The translations under genes were made by a program, and so were the position numbers. DNA of 64,000 nucleotides from Amphritea opalescens (lineage in GTDB: Bacteria > Pseudomonadota > Gammaproteobacteria > Pseudomonadales > Balneatricaceae): contig NZ_RQXW01000004.1 of the NCBI RefSeq assembly GCF_003957515.1, positions 1 through 64,000 of the forward strand, written 5' to 3'. The notes beneath the pieces were generated by a model, which had not been told where the DNA came from, ran no database searches, and saw only the letters and a list, made by a program, of their open reading frames with translations. Shown piece after piece: positions 31,625 to 41,500 of the stretch; positions within the stretch are counted from its first letter, which is position 1; each line of letters begins with the position of its first letter.

Positions 31625-33439
31625 TTAATGGGCAGAGAGGGTTGGCGCGGGCTCACTAAACAGATACCCCTGTGAATAATCAATACCGAGGGATTCAACA
31701 ACCTTCTGAACCGCTTCATTATGCACAAACTCTGCGACTGTCTTGATACCCGCATTGCGGGCAAAAAAGACGATCGCTCGAGTAATTTCATAACTCTTAC
31801 TATCGGTATCAATATTCTTAATATATTTCGCATCTATTTTTACCACATCCACATGTAGCTCAAGAATGCGCTCAAAATTAGAATATTCGGTGCCAAAATC
31901 ATCGATCGCCAACACATAACCTAGCGCCTTGAGGCGGCACAGTTGAGCAATATGGCTACTTTTACCCGCTGAGCTAACCCCTTCAAGAATCTCCAGCACC
32001 AACTGTTCTGGTTTAACACCATACTGGGCGGTCTTCTCGCTCAGATAGGCTTCTAGATACTCCATCAAAAGATCATCTTCGGTAATATTGACGGACAGCA
32101 TCAAACCGGTACCCGCGATCTTGGCCAACCCTTTATCGATCATCAAGCGACTAATCGTGGGGAACAGCCCCGATAGTTTGACCGCATGAAGAAAATGGTA
32201 AGGCGTATACACGGTGCCATTATCTTCCAATCGTACCAACGCCTCATAACTCACAATATCGCCGGTCGCGTTATCCCGAACGCCCTGAAAATAGGGAACG
32301 ACTCGACCATCATTAAGCGCCTGATGTAACATCGCGTTCCAGCCGATATATTCACGCCGCAAGGCTTGATCGGGCTCATCCCGTTCGGCGTTATAGAGAT
32401 GGAAACGGTTCTTCCCTAGCGCCTTGGCCTGACTCATCGCCTGAATAGCCTGCTCAAGCAATGCGGTACGCCCTGTTGCCCCACCAATCGTAAAGGTGAT
32501 ACTAAAACGCTGATTATCGATCATCAATGAATGGGTAAATAGATAGCGGCGAAAGCACTCTACCTGCTGTTCAAGATCGGTGAGTCTTCGATAATAGAGG
32601 GCAAACTCATCCGCATTGATACGATAGAGTTCAGCATCAGGAAACTGCTCAGCAAGCAAACTAGCCACTTCACACAGAAAGAGATCACCGAACGCTGGCC
32701 CGTAAGCGGTGTTAATAAAACGAAAATTATCCAGATTGATCAGCAATAACGATTGCTTAGCAATGCAGTTATTTAACGTTAATTTTAATTTAGACTGATT
32801 CGGCAACGACGTCAGACTATCATATTCAAGAGCAGTGACCAGTTGCTGCTGCTGTGCCTCCAGCGCCTGTTCCTGAGTATGTTTGGCCAGCACAATACTC
32901 ACCATCAATGCACCGACATCCAGTAACCGAGTATGAAAGGCCGAAGGCATACGGTGTTCAAACGAAGACAGTGCAAAGGAACCAATGACGGCGTCATCAG
33001 CATCATGAACAGGTACTGACCAGCAGGCGCATAGGTTAAAATCTCGAGCAAGATGACGCAGATCGCCCCATCTAGGGTCGCTAAAGGTATCTTGCACATA
33101 CACCGGTTCATCACGCATCACAGCGTTACCACAGGAGCCACCGCTCGGCCCTGGCGATAAACGACATAGCGCATCAATCCCTGCCTGCGGCACACTCGGT
33201 GCCACCAGCACATTCAGGAGTCCAGTATCTTTATCCAGCAACATAATGGTAGCAGCCGAACGAGGTAACAACTGTTCGGCCATCTGACATAAGGCGGTGA
33301 GAATATCGAGAAAATTCTCACTATGGGCTACCTGAGTGAAAATAGTCTGCTGCAAGCTCAGAATTTTATCCAACTCATCGGCCGACATCATCAGCGGTGC
33401 ATCGCTATATGAGCTTGCATTATCTATTACATCAATCAT
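31625..33439 (-). CDS. GAF-GGDEF(degenerate)-EAL protein, predicted c-di-GMP phosphodiesterase
   Basis: Cytoplasmic signalling protein of 604 residues with no membrane segment. It has a GAF domain (about 30-190), a GGDEF-like domain (about 205-350) whose signature is N-A-D-E-F (275-279) instead of G-G-D-E-F, and a C-terminal EAL domain (about 365-600). The EAL residues look intact: E399-A-L, N451, E483, D513-D514, K534, E570 and Q590. I infer that it degrades c-di-GMP, with the GAF and dead GGDEF domains sensing ligands. It lies alone between the patatin gene and orn. Confidence 0.93.
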   Translation of the reverse strand: MIDVIDNASSYSDAPLMMSADELDKILSLQQTIFTQVAHSENFLDILTALCQMAEQLLPRSAATIMLLDKDTGLLNVLVAPSVPQAGIDALCRLSPGPSGGSCGNAVMRDEPVYVQDTFSDPRWGDLRHLARDFNLCACWSVPVHDADDAVIGSFALSSFEHRMPSAFHTRLLDVGALMVSIVLAKHTQEQALEAQQQQLVTALEYDSLTSLPNQSKLKLTLNNCIAKQSLLLINLDNFRFINTAYGPAFGDLFLCEVASLLAEQFPDAELYRINADEFALYYRRLTDLEQQVECFRRYLFTHSLMIDNQRFSITFTIGGATGRTALLEQAIQAMSQAKALGKNRFHLYNAERDEPDQALRREYIGWNAMLHQALNDGRVVPYFQGVRDNATGDIVSYEALVRLEDNGTVYTPYHFLHAVKLSGLFPTISRLMIDKGLAKIAGTGLMLSVNITEDDLLMEYLEAYLSEKTAQYGVKPEQLVLEILEGVSSAGKSSHIAQLCRLKALGYVLAIDDFGTEYSNFERILELHVDVVKIDAKYIKNIDTDSKSYEITRAIVFFARNAGIKTVAEFVHNEAVQKVVESLGIDYSQGYLFSEPAPTLSAH

Positions 33440-33565
33440 CGGTACTCAAGCGCTCAATCCCTCTACCCTCTATCAATAACCCTTCTATATATAAGCTTTT
33501 TTGCGGAAAGCTACAATATTAAACCGCGATAGAAGGTGAATTTAGCCCGTAACTCATACTTAACA

Positions 33566-34108
33566 TTAACCTTTAAAAAACGTTTTACGGTAATGAGCCA
33601 GCTCATTAATGGAATCGATAATGTCATCAAGGGCTAGGTGTGAACCCTTCTTCACTACACCATCGAGCACTTCAGGCGCCCAACGCCGAGCCAGCTCTTT
33701 GATCGTGCTGACGTCCAGATTGCGGTAATGGAACCAGTTTTCTAGTTCCGGCATATACTTCACCAAAAAACGACGGTCCTGACCGATCGAGTTACCACAG
33801 ATAGGTGACGCGCCCTGATCAACATACTGATCAATAAAAGCAATGGTATCCAATTCAGCCTGACGCTCACTAATCAGGGAATCACGGACTTTTTGCGTCA
33901 AACCCGATTTCCCATGCTGATTAGTACACCATTCATCCATGCCGTCCAATAGCGCATCCGACTGATGGATGACCAAATTTGGCCCTTCTGCCAGAATATT
34001 CAACTGCGAATCTGTTACGATGGTAGCAATCTCAATGATCCTGTCATGCTCCGGATCCAAGCCGGTCATCTCAAGATCGATCCAGATCAGGTTATTCTGC
34101 CGTGACAT
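33566..34108 (-). CDS. orn: Oligoribonuclease
   Basis: 3'-5' exonuclease that finishes RNA decay by degrading dinucleotides, including pGpG from c-di-GMP breakdown. The 180-residue DEDDh protein has W-I-D-L-E-M-T-G-L (exo I), the exo II region [10 protein letters not shown] and the exo III H-L-A-L-D-D. It is divergent from rsgA, the usual arrangement. Its neighbour upstream of the next gene is the EAL protein, so c-di-GMP opening and pGpG removal are encoded side by side. Confidence 0.98.
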   Translation of the reverse strand: MSRQNNLIWIDLEMTGLDPEHDRIIEIATIVTDSQLNILAEGPNLVIHQSDALLDGMDEWCTNQHGKSGLTQKVRDSLISERQAELDTIAFIDQYVDQGASPICGNSIGQDRRFLVKYMPELENWFHYRNLDVSTIKELARRWAPEVLDGVVKKGSHLALDDIIDSINELAHYRKTFFKG

Positions 34109-34205
34109 AATGGTATTCCTTAGCGTCAGTACTATAAATTTAAGACTGAATAGAATACCTTAGCAGGCTGTAAAAATTCACCCCTACACCAGAATTAGCT
34201 GATAA

Positions 34206-35228
34206 ATGTCGAAACGAAAACTTAACCGCCGCCAAACATGGCGTGTACAAAAGATTCAGGATGAGCGCGCACAGCGGGCCGCCCGTAAAGATTCAGATAT
34301 CGACCAGCAGTTGGAAGGCGGTGATCTGGGCCCTGAGCAACATGGCCAGATCATCTCCCACTTTGGCCGTCAGGTTGATGTTGAAGCCCAAGAAGGCGAA
34401 GCGGCTGGGCAGATTTTTCGCTGCCATATGCGTACCAACCTCGATGCGCTCGTCACCGGTGACCGGGTTATCTGGCGGGCGGGCGTAGAGTATGGCGTGG
34501 TGGTAGCGACACAACCACGGACCACCATTTTGCAACGGCCGAATAACCACGGTGAGTTAAAGCCGGTGGCGGCCAATATCGACCAGATCATTATCACCAT
34601 CGCCGTTGAACCACTCGCCCATTACAACCTTATCGATCGATACCTGGTGGCCTCTGAGTTAAGCGGTATCGAGCCGATCATCCTGCTCAACAAAACAGAC
34701 CTGATTAATGATGACAATCGTGAACGGGTCGACACCATGATCGATCTTTACCGCTCGATCGGCTATCAGGTCATGACCGTCTCGTCGGTGGATAAAGAGG
34801 GTCTTGCGCCGCTGCAAGCACAACTCAATGACCGCATCAGCGTCTTTGTCGGTCAGTCGGGGGTGGGTAAGTCCTCCCTAATTAATGCGCTGTTACCGGG
34901 TATTGACCTCAAGGTGGGCGCCTTATCCGAATCCACGCGCAAGGGTACTCACACCACCACCACCGCACGATTGTTTCACTTTCCCGATGGCGGCGACTTG
35001 ATCGACTCTCCCGGAATCCGTGAGTTTGCCCTATGGCACATTAATGAAAACAACCTCCTCGATGGCTTCCGCGAATTTGCACCCTTTATCGGTTACTGTA
35101 AATTTAGAGATTGTAACCATGAACGGGAACCCGGTTGTGCTATCAAACATGCGATCGAAGAGGGTAAAATCAGTGCCCAGCGGGTTAATAGTTACAAACA
35201 TATTCTAACGAGCCTGAATCAGAACTGA
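34206..35228 (+). CDS. rsgA: Ribosome small subunit-dependent GTPase RsgA
   Basis: Circularly permuted GTPase that helps mature the 30S subunit. The 340-residue protein has an OB-fold N-terminus, G4 L-N-K-T-D-L before G1 [10 protein letters not shown] and G3 D-S-P-G-I-R, and a C-terminal zinc knuckle (C-K-F-R-D-C-N-H then E-P-G-C). It is divergent from orn and leads a run of plus-strand genes to efpL. Confidence 0.97.
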   Translation: MSKRKLNRRQTWRVQKIQDERAQRAARKDSDIDQQLEGGDLGPEQHGQIISHFGRQVDVEAQEGEAAGQIFRCHMRTNLDALVTGDRVIWRAGVEYGVVVATQPRTTILQRPNNHGELKPVAANIDQIIITIAVEPLAHYNLIDRYLVASELSGIEPIILLNKTDLINDDNRERVDTMIDLYRSIGYQVMTVSSVDKEGLAPLQAQLNDRISVFVGQSGVGKSSLINALLPGIDLKVGALSESTRKGTHTTTTARLFHFPDGGDLIDSPGIREFALWHINENNLLDGFREFAPFIGYCKFRDCNHEREPGCAIKHAIEEGKISAQRVNSYKHILTSLNQN

Positions 35229-35246
35229 CGGGGATAATGCCGGCGG

Positions 35247-36914
35247 ATGACCGAACAACAAAAGCCACAAAATGCTGAGCAGTGGTACCAATTCCTGAGC
35301 GATAAGCAACCACCGGTCAGGGCCAGTATGGTGCATCGATTTCAGCGTATGCTGACAGACAAAAACTGTTCGGTCATCCTCCTGAGTCGCTTTATCAAAA
35401 CCGATCCTCTGCTCTGCTTTTATGTGGCACTCACCGCCGGCACACTCCATGGCGAGAAAAAATCAGAGATCACCAGCATTGATCACGCCATCGGCTCATT
35501 GGGTATCCGCAAGCTCGAAGAACTGATCAACAGCCTGCCAACTATCCGTTTAAAGCCCAGCAGCACTGCCCAAAAAATGTATTTTCGTGCGGTGGCCAAT
35601 AGCCACCATGCGGCGATTCAGGCTCGACAATGGTTAATCCAATGTCGCGGTGGGATGTTTGCCGAAGAAAGCTATCAAGCCGCCCTGTTTTACAATATTG
35701 GCCACTGGCTGCTGTGGTATTTCGCTCCCTTGCAGATGTCTCAAATCCAGATTTTGGTCCGCGAAAAGAACATAAGTCCAGAACTTGCCGAAGCCCGCAT
35801 TCTCGGTAGCACCATCGATGCCATCTCTAAGCGGTTACTGACCCACTGGCCAGTCTCCCCTTTGGCTCGCATCACCCTAGAAACCAGCTCCCCTCTAAAT
35901 CACCATATGATCATGCAGTTGCATCAACGTGCTTTGGGCGATCCGCGTTTAGAGGGCGATCAACTTCGACAGCTAAACCATCTGACTCAGCAAAAGTTCT
36001 TCCCCGTAAAACTGAGTAACTGGTTAGCCTTCACCAGCAATTACAGCTGGACGAGTGAAGCAACGCTGCACCTGATGGACATTATTAATGATTACCTACG
36101 TGGCGAGATAGATCACACCTGCAGCTTTCTACATAAGAACTGTGCTGCCGCCGCACGCCTTTATCATGTTCCCGGTACTCTCTCGCCTGCCACCGAGATG
36201 CTAATGCTAGAGTCCGATCTTGCACCGGCTTACCGACTCACCCAAACAGATAAAAAATTATTCGCACGGCCGCAACCCGATACCGCCCTACCCTTACTGA
36301 ATAAACCGGCAACCGTTGATATCAAGCCTGACGCACACACACTCGAGGCCCATGACAACGCCGCTCAGGCAAAGTCTGATAAACGTCAACAGGATGCCTA
36401 TCAGGCCTATCTGGATAAGTTCAACGTACTGGGGGATTCTTACACCCAGGGCCCACAGATTCTGACTGATCTACTGAAGGGACTGGTACGTGGCGTCGGC
36501 ATGAAGCGTGTCGCACTGAATATCCTGCCGCCCAATAGCCAAACACTCAAAGTCGTCAAAGCGATAGGCTTTGAAGAGGGACACCCCCTACCACACTCTA
36601 CCCATCAGCTATCCCCTAACAGCTTGTTCCACCGGCTAAATAAGAAACCCGCTTGCCTGCTGATCACACAACAGAACCGTCAACAGGTCAGTGAGATGCT
36701 GCCAACCTCTTTTAGTCGTTCGGTGGGGGAGCACAACTATCTATTTATGTCACTGATCGCCTCAAATCGATCCATGGTGATTATCTATGCCGACCGCGAA
36801 GGCTTGCCCGACGGGATACAGAATATTCACCATCAACAATTTAAAACCTTGTGTCTTGCAGCGGGACGCTGCCTTGATCAACTTTACGCCTCACGCGCTG
36901 GAGCCAAACAATGA
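35247..36914 (+). CDS. HDOD domain protein with C-terminal GAF-like domain
   Basis: Putative signalling protein of 555 residues. The N-terminal 25-220 region resembles HDOD (L-L-S-R-F-I-K-T-D-P-L-L, D-H-A-I-G-S-L-G, A-A-L-F-Y-N-I-G-H-W), which lacks the HD phosphohydrolase metal residues. The middle (about 230-380) is not recognisable, and 390-550 looks like a GAF domain (L-T-D-L-L-K-G-L-V-R-G, V-A-L-N-I-L-P). It overlaps rhdA by four bases. An HDOD gene next to rhdA and psd is also my memory of the Pseudomonas order. Confidence 0.75.
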   Translation: MTEQQKPQNAEQWYQFLSDKQPPVRASMVHRFQRMLTDKNCSVILLSRFIKTDPLLCFYVALTAGTLHGEKKSEITSIDHAIGSLGIRKLEELINSLPTIRLKPSSTAQKMYFRAVANSHHAAIQARQWLIQCRGGMFAEESYQAALFYNIGHWLLWYFAPLQMSQIQILVREKNISPELAEARILGSTIDAISKRLLTHWPVSPLARITLETSSPLNHHMIMQLHQRALGDPRLEGDQLRQLNHLTQQKFFPVKLSNWLAFTSNYSWTSEATLHLMDIINDYLRGEIDHTCSFLHKNCAAAARLYHVPGTLSPATEMLMLESDLAPAYRLTQTDKKLFARPQPDTALPLLNKPATVDIKPDAHTLEAHDNAAQAKSDKRQQDAYQAYLDKFNVLGDSYTQGPQILTDLLKGLVRGVGMKRVALNILPPNSQTLKVVKAIGFEEGHPLPHSTHQLSPNSLFHRLNKKPACLLITQQNRQQVSEMLPTSFSRSVGEHNYLFMSLIASNRSMVIIYADREGLPDGIQNIHHQQFKTLCLAAGRCLDQLYASRAGAKQ

Positions 36915-37723
36915 GCCTGCCACTGGTTATCTCGCCTCAACAACTGGTTAACGAATTATCCAATCCACAACTGCTGATCCTTGATCTGTCATCAACCGAC
37001 AACTATCTCACCGGTCATGTCCCCGGCGCCATCCGTGTCGATCCGACGCGTCTGTTACGGGGACAAGGCAGTGTGCCCAATAAAATACCCGACCTCGCCC
37101 AACTGAATGCATTAATGAGTGAGATAGGCCTCACCCCTGAGCGCCCCGTGGTTGTTTATGATGACCAGATGGGTGCTTGGGCAGGACGCATGATCTGGAC
37201 CCTTAACTGTATCGGCCATCAGCAGTGCTCACTTCTCGATGGCCATTTACCCGCTTGGAAAAAAGCGGGCCTCACACTACAACCCACACCGAACACCCCG
37301 GTCGCCAGCCATTACAGCGGAACACTCAACCCTGACTACCTAGCGGACATCGCTTACATTAGCGGCCATCTCGAGGATAGCGATCATATCGTACTGGATG
37401 TTCGTTCACCGGCTGAATATAGCGGCGAGAAAGTCATTAATGCGAAGCATGGCGGCCACATACCCGGCGCGGTGAACTACGAATGGACCAACGCCCTGGC
37501 ATCCACGGACTGTCCACAACTAAAGCCCGCTGCCGAGATTCTTGCTGACCTAGCGGCACTGGGCGTGACACCGGATAAAACCGTGATCACCCACTGCCAG
37601 ACCCACCGACGTTCAGGGCTAAGTTATCTGTTCACAAAACATCTTGGGTTCGATAAGGTACGCTGCTACGATGGCTCTTGGTTTGAGTGGGGCAATCGAG
37701 ATGATACGCCCATCGAGTCTTAA
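36911..37723 (+). CDS. rhdA: Thiosulfate sulfurtransferase (rhodanese) RhdA
   Basis: Two-domain rhodanese transferring sulfane sulfur, classically from thiosulfate to cyanide or other acceptors. The 270-residue protein has an inactive N-terminal domain and a C-terminal domain with the active loop C229-Q-T-H-R-R-S. It matches the C-Q-T-H-H-R-S loop of Azotobacter and Pseudomonas RhdA except for one residue. The CH2A signature D-V-R-S-P-A-E-Y is present near 163-170. Its ATG lies inside the end of the HDOD gene (ATGA overlap). Confidence 0.92.
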   Translation: MSLPLVISPQQLVNELSNPQLLILDLSSTDNYLTGHVPGAIRVDPTRLLRGQGSVPNKIPDLAQLNALMSEIGLTPERPVVVYDDQMGAWAGRMIWTLNCIGHQQCSLLDGHLPAWKKAGLTLQPTPNTPVASHYSGTLNPDYLADIAYISGHLEDSDHIVLDVRSPAEYSGEKVINAKHGGHIPGAVNYEWTNALASTDCPQLKPAAEILADLAALGVTPDKTVITHCQTHRRSGLSYLFTKHLGFDKVRCYDGSWFEWGNRDDTPIES

Positions 37724-37801
37724 ACCTGTGTATGCTAAACATGCCAGCTATGCCGGATAATACCGGTACTTTTTATACAATGTTTTTTCGGAACCCTGAC
37801 A

Positions 37802-38644
37802 GTGAAAGATTCCCTTTTTATTCTGCTGCAACATCTGCTGCCTCAACACCTGCTGTCCCGTGCAGTCGGTTATTTGGCTGAGAGTCGCTGCAACTGGATC
37901 AAACGCCCCTTTATTAAGACCTTTGCCAAACGCTACGGGGTGAATATGTCCGAAGCGTTGATTGAAGATCTGGAGCAATACGACAATTTCAACGCCTTCT
38001 TCACCCGCGCACTGAAGCCGGATATTCGTCCTCTCGATGAGGCGGCTGTGGTATCACCCGCCGATGGCGAAATCAGCCAGATCGGCACATTGCAATACGG
38101 CCGTATTCTGCAAGCTAAAGGCCGAGGCTATGGCCTTAGTACTCTGCTAGGGGGCCACGCGGATCTAGCCGAACACTTTATTCACGGTAGTTTTGCCACC
38201 ATCTATCTGTCACCCAGCGATTATCACCGGGTGCATATGCCAATCACCGGCACCCTGCGGGAAAGTATCTATGTTCCGGGCGATCTCTACTCGGTTAATC
38301 AGACCACCGCTAAGGGTGTTGATAACCTGTTTGCCCGCAACGAACGATTGATCACGATTTTTGATACCGAACAAGGGCCGATGGCGATGATCCTCGTCGG
38401 CGCCATGATTGTCGCGGGTATCGAAACCGTTTGGGGTGGTCAGGTAGCGCCGCCAACGAAAAACAGCTGGCGCATAGACCATCAAAAACCTGTAGAGCCG
38501 ATAATCCTGCAACAGGGTGAAGAGATGGGGCGATTTAAACTCGGCTCCACCGTGATTCTATTATTTGGTAAAGACGCAATAGACTGGTCAGCATCACTAC
38601 AGGCGGATGATCCCGTACGCTTAGGCCAACAAATGAGCGGCTAG
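37802..38644 (+). CDS. psd: Phosphatidylserine decarboxylase
   Basis: Inner-membrane pyruvoyl enzyme producing phosphatidylethanolamine. The 280-residue proenzyme has the autocleavage motif L-G-S-T at 247-250, where Ser249 becomes the pyruvoyl group, and H-x-x-V-H-M-P near 142-147. The start is GTG; the sequence from there aligns with E. coli Psd. It follows rhdA by 78 bases with room for its own promoter. Confidence 0.97.
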   Translation: MKDSLFILLQHLLPQHLLSRAVGYLAESRCNWIKRPFIKTFAKRYGVNMSEALIEDLEQYDNFNAFFTRALKPDIRPLDEAAVVSPADGEISQIGTLQYGRILQAKGRGYGLSTLLGGHADLAEHFIHGSFATIYLSPSDYHRVHMPITGTLRESIYVPGDLYSVNQTTAKGVDNLFARNERLITIFDTEQGPMAMILVGAMIVAGIETVWGGQVAPPTKNSWRIDHQKPVEPIILQQGEEMGRFKLGSTVILLFGKDAIDWSASLQADDPVRLGQQMSG

Positions 38645-38720
38645 CAACAACTTGCCGCCATTAACTTAGATATGCCCCTTTCGATGGGCACTTACATACA
38701 TCATTGTTTCAGGTTTAATT

Positions 38721-39755
38721 ATGAGCTGGTTAGATACGCTTAATACATTAGGTATTCAGGTTAATGAACTGGGCCATTGCCAGGTGTCAGAGACCGATAG
38801 CAACACCGCTGTCACGCTGACACCACTAACCCATTTAGGGTTATTTGATGTCATCGGGCCGGAGGCTGAAAAATTTCTTCAAGGACAACTCTCTTGCGAT
38901 GTTAGCCGCGTGAGCGCAGGCCAAAGCCTGTTAGGCTCTCACTGTAATATCAAAGGCAGCATGGTCAGCCTTAGCCGCCTGATGCCGGTGGAGAATGGTT
39001 TCTGGTTGCGTACCGAGCGCCCCCTTCTCGACACCGCCATGGCGAACCTAAAAAAGTATATGATCTTTTCTAAAGCCGAAAGCCAAGATCGTTCAGACGA
39101 GATTGTAGGCTTAGGCTTCAGCGGTCAGCAATCGAGTGAGTTACTCACCGCTCAAGGCTTCAGCATTCCAGCAGAGGACGGCCTCATGAGCGCTCACCTC
39201 AATGGCCTACTGATCCGCGTGCCTGGGGATCGATTTGAGCTCTGGCTACCGGTGGAACAAGCGACCTCACTGCTAACCTCATTAGCAGCACAAGTCTCCC
39301 TAGCCGGCACCAATGCTTGGCTGTTAAGCGAGATCCGCGCCGGCATTCCCGCGCTGCACACAGAAACCCTCGAAAGCTTCATCCCACAGATGACTAATCT
39401 GCAGGTGTTCGATGGCGTTAGCTTTACTAAAGGCTGCTATACCGGCCAAGAAGTCGTCACCCGCTTGCAACATCGGGGCAAACTCAATCGCCCTATGTTC
39501 CGTCTAGCCTTTAGTGCAGATCATCCACCGACTCCCGGCAGCAGTATCAACACCCCAGATCGCGCCGGTGTAGGCACTGTTGTCAGTGCCGCGATGAGTT
39601 CAGCAGAGGGCGGCGAACTGTTAGCCGTGATACTCAAAACCAGTTTCGATGACAACCAAGTCCAACTCATGTTCGAAGGTAACGATCAACCGCTAACGCG
39701 TCTTGACCTACCCTACACCCCCGACCCTGAACTGTTTGAACGAAAAACACACTAA
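38721..39755 (+). CDS. ygfZ: Folate-binding Fe-S protein repair factor YgfZ
   Basis: Tetrahydrofolate-dependent protein of the GcvT/COG0354 family that helps maintain certain Fe-S enzymes such as MiaB and RlmN-type proteins. The 344-residue product has the signature K237-G-C239-Y-T-G-Q-E. It lies between psd and efpL on the plus strand. No glycine-cleavage genes are nearby, which also favours YgfZ over GcvT. Confidence 0.95.
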   Translation: MSWLDTLNTLGIQVNELGHCQVSETDSNTAVTLTPLTHLGLFDVIGPEAEKFLQGQLSCDVSRVSAGQSLLGSHCNIKGSMVSLSRLMPVENGFWLRTERPLLDTAMANLKKYMIFSKAESQDRSDEIVGLGFSGQQSSELLTAQGFSIPAEDGLMSAHLNGLLIRVPGDRFELWLPVEQATSLLTSLAAQVSLAGTNAWLLSEIRAGIPALHTETLESFIPQMTNLQVFDGVSFTKGCYTGQEVVTRLQHRGKLNRPMFRLAFSADHPPTPGSSINTPDRAGVGTVVSAAMSSAEGGELLAVILKTSFDDNQVQLMFEGNDQPLTRLDLPYTPDPELFERKTH

Positions 39756-39854
39756 TCATCAGATGCGGTGAAAGCCTTCTCTTCACCGCCCCATTTTGTC
39801 CAACAATGGATCTGATGATACTATCCACCCATTTTTATTCTGGAACCCGTGATC

Positions 39855-40421
39855 ATGCCAAAAGCTAGTGAAATAAAAAGAAACGCAGCCATCGACATTA
39901 ATGGTGAAGCTTATATTGTTCGCGATATCGAGCGCTCCGTCCCTCAAGGACGTGCTGGCGGCAGTCTCTATCGCATGCGGATGTACAATGTTGCTACCAA
40001 CGCTAAGATCGATGAAACCTTTAAAGATTCAGATATGCTGACACTGGCCGACCTAACCCGTCGTGCAGTCACCTTCTCTTACTCCGATGGCGATGAGTAT
40101 GTCTTCATGGATAGTGAAGATTACTCTTCCTACAGCATGAATAAAGAGAACATCGAAGACGAGCTGATGTTCATCACCGATGACTTGCAAGGTTTGCACG
40201 TTATGATCGTGAATGATGCACCGGTTGCCCTCGACCTGCCCGGCATCGTTGAACTAGAAATCACCGAAACCGATCCATCGATCAAGGGTGGCTCGGCAAC
40301 CGCGAGAACCAAGCCTGCGACTCTGTCCACAGGATTGATCATTCAGGTGCCTGAACATATCTCTACCGGTGACCGCATTAAAGTGAATGTCGAAGAACGT
40401 AAGTTCACCGGCCGTGCTTAA
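39855..40421 (+). CDS. efpL: EF-P-like protein EfpL (YeiP)
   Basis: Elongation factor P paralogue that relieves ribosome stalling at certain proline-containing motifs. Start at ATG 39855 gives M-P-K-A-S-E-I-K, matching E. coli YeiP; a GTG two codons earlier is less likely. The 188-residue protein has the three EF-P domains. The tip residue is Arg33 in Q-G-R-A-G-G, as in E. coli YeiP, rather than the modifiable Lys of EF-P. A bidirectional terminator follows. Confidence 0.94.
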   Translation: MPKASEIKRNAAIDINGEAYIVRDIERSVPQGRAGGSLYRMRMYNVATNAKIDETFKDSDMLTLADLTRRAVTFSYSDGDEYVFMDSEDYSSYSMNKENIEDELMFITDDLQGLHVMIVNDAPVALDLPGIVELEITETDPSIKGGSATARTKPATLSTGLIIQVPEHISTGDRIKVNVEERKFTGRA

Positions 40422-40440
40422 GCCTTAACAAGGCCATCAA

Positions 40441-40469
40441 AAAAACCGCTCATTGAAGCGGTTTTTTTC
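40441..40469 (+). terminator. Bidirectional terminator between efpL and esterase gene
   Basis: A stem of A6-CCGCT/AGCGG-T7 with a six-base loop lies between convergent genes and provides T-runs on both strands. Confidence 0.9.
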
Positions 40470-40488
40470 TGCCTACATTTTCGTCATA

Positions 40489-41388
40489 TTACTGCCGCAG
40501 CAGCGCCGCGACCGATACATCCAGTGACGCCATAAAAATCTCTACCGCCGCCGTATATCGGTTTGCCTTACCTAACTCAACATTAATAGCCCGGTGAGAT
40601 AGGTCAACCTTCAACAGCTCTGCGCGGGTGCCCAACGATTGGGCTTTTTGAACAAACATCTGGGCTTGCTGACAAGGTGCATCTTTACGCTTCTCTGAAC
40701 AAACCGCTAAAAAGGGCGTTATGGATTCCTGCAATTGAAATAGAGGTGACGCTTGCTGCAAATAGGCGGATTTATCGCCAAAGGCTTTTTGATAGAAACG
40801 TCGAACCCCCTTCTGACTCATAATACTGACAACATCATAGCCGGCGGAATCCAGCGCGATGGTGCCGAGCCAAGGAGTTTTCGGGTTATCCTTGCGAACC
40901 AAGCCGCCCATCGCAAATGCCGGCCTTGTCGCTAGTAAAGACACCAAGTGCGCTCCAGAGGAATGCCCCATCAAGATGAATTTCGTGGCATCCGCATCCC
41001 AGCGGGCGGCATGACGCTGCGCATATCGTAAAGCGCGCATCACATCCCTTGCTTGGCTGACCGGGTCTGCGTGCGGTAACAATCGATAATTAACCGAGAT
41101 CAGAACAAAACCACGCGTCACCCAACGCTCGACTTTATTGTCATAAACCGCTTTCGATGCTTTATCCCCCATCTTCCATGCGCCGCCATGCACCATAAAA
41201 ATAACCGGTGCCTGCTGAGCATCCGCCGGATAATAAACATCGAAGGTTTGCTGGGTATCTTGACCATAAGCGATATCGGCAGCGCGCTGAATAGCGCTCG
41301 CAAAGGCTACACTGGAAAACAACAAACTCCCCAACAATAGCAACATAGAATAAATTGTAAGATACCGCTCCCTGCTATCTAGACACAT
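40489..41388 (-). CDS. Secreted alpha/beta hydrolase (HSL/carboxylesterase type)
   Basis: Predicted exported esterase of 299 residues. The signal peptide has a 14-residue polar start, a Leu-rich core and a probable cleavage after A-F-A. Catalytic features are H-G-G-A-W (67-71, oxyanion hole), G-H-S-S-G with nucleophile Ser143, and a late S-H-R histidine near 266. Start is the ATG at 41388, preceded by AGGG; an ATG at 41346 would leave a shorter signal with no ribosome site. The substrate is unknown. It ends at a shared terminator. Confidence 0.83.
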   Translation of the reverse strand: MCLDSRERYLTIYSMLLLLGSLLFSSVAFASAIQRAADIAYGQDTQQTFDVYYPADAQQAPVIFMVHGGAWKMGDKASKAVYDNKVERWVTRGFVLISVNYRLLPHADPVSQARDVMRALRYAQRHAARWDADATKFILMGHSSGAHLVSLLATRPAFAMGGLVRKDNPKTPWLGTIALDSAGYDVVSIMSQKGVRRFYQKAFGDKSAYLQQASPLFQLQESITPFLAVCSEKRKDAPCQQAQMFVQKAQSLGTRAELLKVDLSHRAINVELGKANRYTAAVEIFMASLDVSVAALLRQ

Positions 41389-41500
41389 TTCCCTGCCCTA
41401 TCAATTGGATTAACCAACGCCTGCCCATCAAAGCAGGTTTCTTACCCCTAGGTTAAACCTAGCCCATTACCCGCTTCACGCCATTCGCATATCGATGTTT

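Noticed and set aside
31615-31833. 72-residue minus-strand frame at the end of the EAL gene
   Set aside because: It lies in another frame of the EAL domain and has no start signal.
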